A stretch of 8,811 bases of DNA from Bacilli bacterium (lineage in GTDB: Bacteria > Bacillota_I > Bacilli_A > RFN20 > CAG-826), in the NCBI GenBank assembly GCA_024693415.1, contig JAILKX010000110.1, forward strand, positions 1-8,811, given 5' to 3'. The translations under genes and the position numbers were made by a program. The number at the start of each line of letters is the position of its first letter. Within the stretch, counting starts at the first letter, position 1. The notes beneath the pieces were generated by a model. That model had not been told where the DNA came from and ran no database searches. It worked only from the letters and a program-made list of their open reading frames with translations. Positions 6,404-8,811 of this stretch are shown here, one piece after another.

Positions 6404-8344
6404 ATGAGAGAGATTATCTGCCTCAACGAGAAGTGGCGTTTCGTCGAGAAGAACGTCGGCATCGAAGAAGCGCGCGCCCACGAGGGCGAAATCATCAACG
6501 TCCCCCACACCTGGAACGCCCAAGACGGCCAGGATGGCGGCGGAGACTACGTCCGCACCAAATACTGGTACTTCCGCGAATTCGAGGCGCCGAAGCTCAC
6601 CGAAGGGCAGAAGCTCTGGCTCGAATTCGACGCCGTCAACTCCTCGGCCACCGTCTATCTGAACGGCGAGGAACTCGGCGTCCACCACGGCGGCTATTCC
6701 CGCTTCCGCTTCGAGATCACCGATTCCGTCAAAGACGGCACGAACGAGATCGCCGTCCACGTCGATAACGAACCCAACGAAACCGTCTACCCCCAAACCG
6801 CCGACTTCACCTTCTATGGCGGCATCTACCGCGACGTCAAGCTCGTCAAGACCGAAGCCGTCCACTTCGAGATGGACGCCTCCGGCTCCAAGGGCATCAA
6901 GATCGACTCCGAACTCCATGACACCGTCGCTTTGCTCCGCGTCCACGCTTGGCGCTCCCTCCCCGAAGATACCCGCGTCGAAGTGTTCGACGCCGAGGGC
7001 AAAAAGGTCGCCGAGGGCAAAGGCAACTCCTCGATCGAGATCAAGGACGTCCACCGCTGGAACGGCCGCAAGGACCCCTACCTCTACAAGATCGTCGCCT
7101 CGGCCTACGATGGCGATAAGCTCGCCGACCAATTGACCGAATACTACGGCTTCCGCGAATTCTACATCGATCCGCGCAAAGGCTTCTTCCTCAACGGCGT
7201 CTCCTACCCGCTCCGCGGCGTCGCCCGCCACCAGGACCGCCTCGGCGTCGGCAACGCGATCACCAACGAGAACATCGAGCAGGATATGGACCTCATCAAA
7301 GAGGTCGGCGCCACAACCATCCGCTTGGCCCACTATCAGCACAGCGACTACACCTATGAGCTCTGCGACAGGTACGGCTTCCTCATCTGGTCCGAGGTCC
7401 CCTACATCTCCCGCCACATGCCCGGCGGCTACGATAACGTCGTCTCCCAGATGCGCGAACTGATCGCCCAGACCTACAACCGCTGCTCGATCTTCTGCCG
7501 CGGCATCTCCAACGAGATCACCATGAAGCCCTCCACCGGCAAGACCAAGGACCACAAGAAGATCAACGAGATGATCCACGGCCTCGACCCGACCCGTCCG
7601 ACCTGCATGGCCAACTTCGCGATGATGATGGCCTTCAACCCGTTCTGCCACATCGCCGATGCGACCGCCATGAACTTCTATCACGGCTGGTACACCCCCT
7701 TCACTTGGCTGAACGGCTTCCGCCTCTCCTTCTTCCACACCTTCTTTCCCGGCAAGCCCCTCGGCTTCTCCGAATACGGCGCCGAAGGCATGCCGAACCT
7801 CCACACCGAGCACCCCAAGCGCGGCGACAACTCCGAGGAATACCAGCTCATCTGCCACTACAAGGTCTACAAAGCCCTCGAGAAGAGGAAATACCTCTGG
7901 GCCACCCACCTCTGGAACATGTTCGACTTCGCGGCCGATGCCCGCAACGTCGGCGGCGATCCCGGCAAGAACCACAAGGGCCTCGTCACCTTCGGGCGCA
8001 AGGTCAAGAAGGACTCCTTCTACCTCTACAAGGCCTTCTGGTCCGATGAGCCATTCGTCCACGTCTGCGGCAAGAGGTTCGTCGACCGCCACGAGGCCAA
8101 GGCCAACATCTACGTCTGCTCCAACCAGGAAGAGGTCACCCTCTACCTGAATGGCAAGGAATTCGCCAAACAAGGCGGCAAAACCCGCCTCTTCCACTTC
8201 GTCGTCCCCGTCGAGGGAGACTTCAAGGTCGAAGTCAAATCCGGCGAACTCCATGACGAAGCGAGCTTCCGCAAGGTCAAGGAAGCCAACCCGGAATACG
8301 TGCTCCACGTCAAGAGCAACAACCAGTCCTGGGAAAAGAAATAA
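6404..8344 (+). CDS. GH2 beta-galactosidase-like enzyme with DUF4982-like C-terminus
   Basis: A 646-aa glycoside hydrolase with no signal peptide, so probably cytoplasmic. Domains: GH2 sugar-binding jelly roll about 3-170 (LYLNGEELG-like VYLNGEELG, FYGGIYRDV), Ig-like about 170-258, TIM barrel about 260-560 (FLNGVSYPLRGVARHQD), and a DUF4982-like beta domain about 565-640 (IYVCSNQEEVTLYLNGKEF). The acid/base is Glu371 in GISNEIT and the nucleophile is Glu457 in FSEYGAEG. The residue at 366, almost always Trp in this motif (WGISNE), is Arg. It resembles Bacillota GH2 proteins annotated as beta-galactosidase, but beta-glucuronidase or another beta-glycosidase activity is possible. Codons are strongly C-ending, which suggests good expression. 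It is divergent from the symporter, which likely feeds it, and ends in a strong terminator. Confidence 0.9.
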   Translation: MREIICLNEKWRFVEKNVGIEEARAHEGEIINVPHTWNAQDGQDGGGDYVRTKYWYFREFEAPKLTEGQKLWLEFDAVNSSATVYLNGEELGVHHGGYSRFRFEITDSVKDGTNEIAVHVDNEPNETVYPQTADFTFYGGIYRDVKLVKTEAVHFEMDASGSKGIKIDSELHDTVALLRVHAWRSLPEDTRVEVFDAEGKKVAEGKGNSSIEIKDVHRWNGRKDPYLYKIVASAYDGDKLADQLTEYYGFREFYIDPRKGFFLNGVSYPLRGVARHQDRLGVGNAITNENIEQDMDLIKEVGATTIRLAHYQHSDYTYELCDRYGFLIWSEVPYISRHMPGGYDNVVSQMRELIAQTYNRCSIFCRGISNEITMKPSTGKTKDHKKINEMIHGLDPTRPTCMANFAMMMAFNPFCHIADATAMNFYHGWYTPFTWLNGFRLSFFHTFFPGKPLGFSEYGAEGMPNLHTEHPKRGDNSEEYQLICHYKVYKALEKRKYLWATHLWNMFDFAADARNVGGDPGKNHKGLVTFGRKVKKDSFYLYKAFWSDEPFVHVCGKRFVDRHEAKANIYVCSNQEEVTLYLNGKEFAKQGGKTRLFHFVVPVEGDFKVEVKSGELHDEASFRKVKEANPEYVLHVKSNNQSWEKK

Positions 8345-8360
8345 GCGTTCTCCTTTCGTT

Positions 8361-8394
8361 GAAGGCTGCCCCTACCTCCGGGCGGCCTTTTCTT
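8361..8394 (+). terminator. Rho-independent terminator of the second GH2 gene
   Basis: GGCTGCCC (8364-8371) pairs fully with GGGCGGCC (8380-8387), with one G-U pair and an 8-base loop, then TTTTCTTC. AA/TT extends the stem outward. It begins 16 bases after the stop codon. Confidence 0.92.
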
Positions 8395-8499
8395 CATCCA
8401 TCGGAAATCGGATTTCGTTGCTTCTTAGTAAGTCCGGTTTTACTGAATCATAAGACGGTTTTCGAATGCACGTCCCCCATGGATTGCCTTTGGCGGCCT

Positions 8500-8530
8500 A
8501 CCCCGACAGCTTGAATCATTCAAGCTCGGG
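8500..8530. repeat. Bulged hairpin element, copy 2
   Basis: The + strand reads ACCCCGACAGCT, then TGAATCATTCA, then AGCTCGGG. Outer stem CCCG/CGGG (8502-8505 with 8527-8530), an unpaired AC (8506-8507), and an inner stem AGCTTGA/TCAAGCT closing an ATCAT loop. The outer part equals copy 1 at 3909-3935 base for base, while the inner stem differs but still pairs. It lies 13 bases from the GCAAAAA that flanks the regulator's terminator, as copy 1 does (15 bases) for the symporter. Confidence 0.7.
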
Positions 8531-8545
8531 AAGGGTCCAGCACGC

Positions 8546-8575
8546 AAAAAAGAAAAGGGCTATGCCCATTTCCTT
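8546..8575 (-). terminator. Rho-independent terminator of the AraC-family gene
   Basis: Read on the minus strand: GAAA-T-GGGC, loop ATA, GCCC-T-TTTC, then a run of T. It has a single T-T mismatch. It lies about 20 bases past the regulator's stop codon. Confidence 0.85.
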
Positions 8576-8594
8576 CTTAGCGATATCTATAGCC

Positions 8595-8811
8595 TTAAGG
8601 CAAAGTGACTTCCGATTCGGCGGCGGCGTTTCGTTTCGCCGAAGACGGGGCGACCCCGAGCATTTTCTGATACCCGCGGAAGAAGGTCGAATAGTCGGTG
8701 AAGCCCATCATCGCGGCGGCGTCGCTAGGCTTCACGCCGCGCATAATAAGGGAATGGGCAGCCATGATCTTCTTGCCCCTGACATAGGAAATAAGGGAGA
8801 CGTGCATCTCT
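8595..8811 (-). CDS. AraC-family regulator, C-terminal part only
   Basis: Only the last 71 residues are inside the window; the gene runs off the right edge. They carry most of an AraC-type double helix-turn-helix: SYVRGKKIMAAHSLIMRG (end of the first motif and linker helix), then KPSDAAAMMGFTDYSTFFRG and YQKMLGVAPSS, matching the family pattern GFxDxSxFxRxFKKxxGxxPS. A short Ala/Glu-rich tail follows. An ATG at 8805-8807 is internal to the domain and not the start. The sensing domain is not visible, so the inducer is unknown. It points toward the second GH2 gene and has its own terminator; it is a natural candidate to control this sugar locus, but that is inference from position. Confidence 0.85.
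   Translation of the reverse strand, partial: EMHVSLISYVRGKKIMAAHSLIMRGVKPSDAAAMMGFTDYSTFFRGYQKMLGVAPSSAKRNAAAESEVTLP

Noticed and set aside
6326..8308. Long open frame on the minus strand opposite the second GH2 gene (660 codons)
   Set aside because: It is a by-product of strong C-ending codon use in the GH2 gene. Its translation is a monotonous Val/Asp/Glu/Gly/Ala-rich string with no domain, and the + strand frame has complete GH2 domains and catalytic residues.
8500..8550. T-box or other known riboswitch
   Set aside because: There is no T-box-like AGGGTGG element and no downstream gene in the proper orientation; the hairpin sits at gene ends rather than in a leader.
1..8811. CRISPR array, tRNA, rRNA, insertion sequence or phage genes
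   Set aside because: No regularly spaced repeats, no tRNA-like cloverleaf, no rRNA-like stretch and no transposase or integrase motifs were seen on reading both strands.

Overview
The window looks like a carbohydrate-use locus from a bacterium. GC is fairly high in the genes, with C/G-ending codons, and lower in the one divergent promoter region. Shine-Dalgarno sites are AAGGAG-like, and TGA acts as a stop (it ends the lacZ-like gene). The gene families (GPH-type symporter, LacZ-type GH2, DUF4982-type GH2, lipoprotein phosphatase, AraC regulator) and a cre-like site fit an uncultured Bacillota-like gut anaerobe. This placement is inferred from gene families only and is of low confidence.

Layout, left to right. 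(1) Bases 1-2575, + strand: a LacZ-type beta-galactosidase missing its N-terminus at the window edge. (2) 2578-3702, + strand: a lipoprotein tyrosine-phosphatase-like enzyme, overlapping or translationally coupled to lacZ. (3) 3703-4002: a convergent junction of 300 bases. It holds a possible decayed leftward reading frame, a bulged hairpin that recurs later, and the terminator of the transporter gene. (4) 4003-6114, - strand: a GPH-family sugar symporter with an unusual external loop and a long Ala/Lys/Glu-rich tail. (5) 6115-6403: an AT-rich divergent control region with a good leftward promoter, a cre-like site, repeated TGAAACC/GGTTTCA motifs, a CG-centred palindrome, a plausible rightward promoter and a leader hairpin. 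(6) 6404-8344, + strand: a second, shorter GH2 enzyme with a C-terminal DUF4982-like domain and a strong terminator. (7) 8345-8594: a second convergent junction with a second copy of the bulged hairpin and the terminator of the next gene. (8) 8595-8811, - strand: the C-terminal DNA-binding end of an AraC-family regulator, cut by the window edge.

How the genes may work together (inference): the GPH symporter imports a beta-galactoside or related glycoside, and the two apparently cytoplasmic GH2 enzymes split it. The AraC-family protein is a candidate local regulator and a CcpA-like factor may add catabolite control. The lipoprotein phosphatase, tightly coupled to lacZ, is the odd member because it should act outside the cell.

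The most notable unexplained signal is a pair of matching hairpins (3909-3935 and 8500-8530). They share outer stems and a two-base bulge, but their inner stems differ in sequence while keeping base pairing. Both lie just past leftward terminators in convergent junctions.
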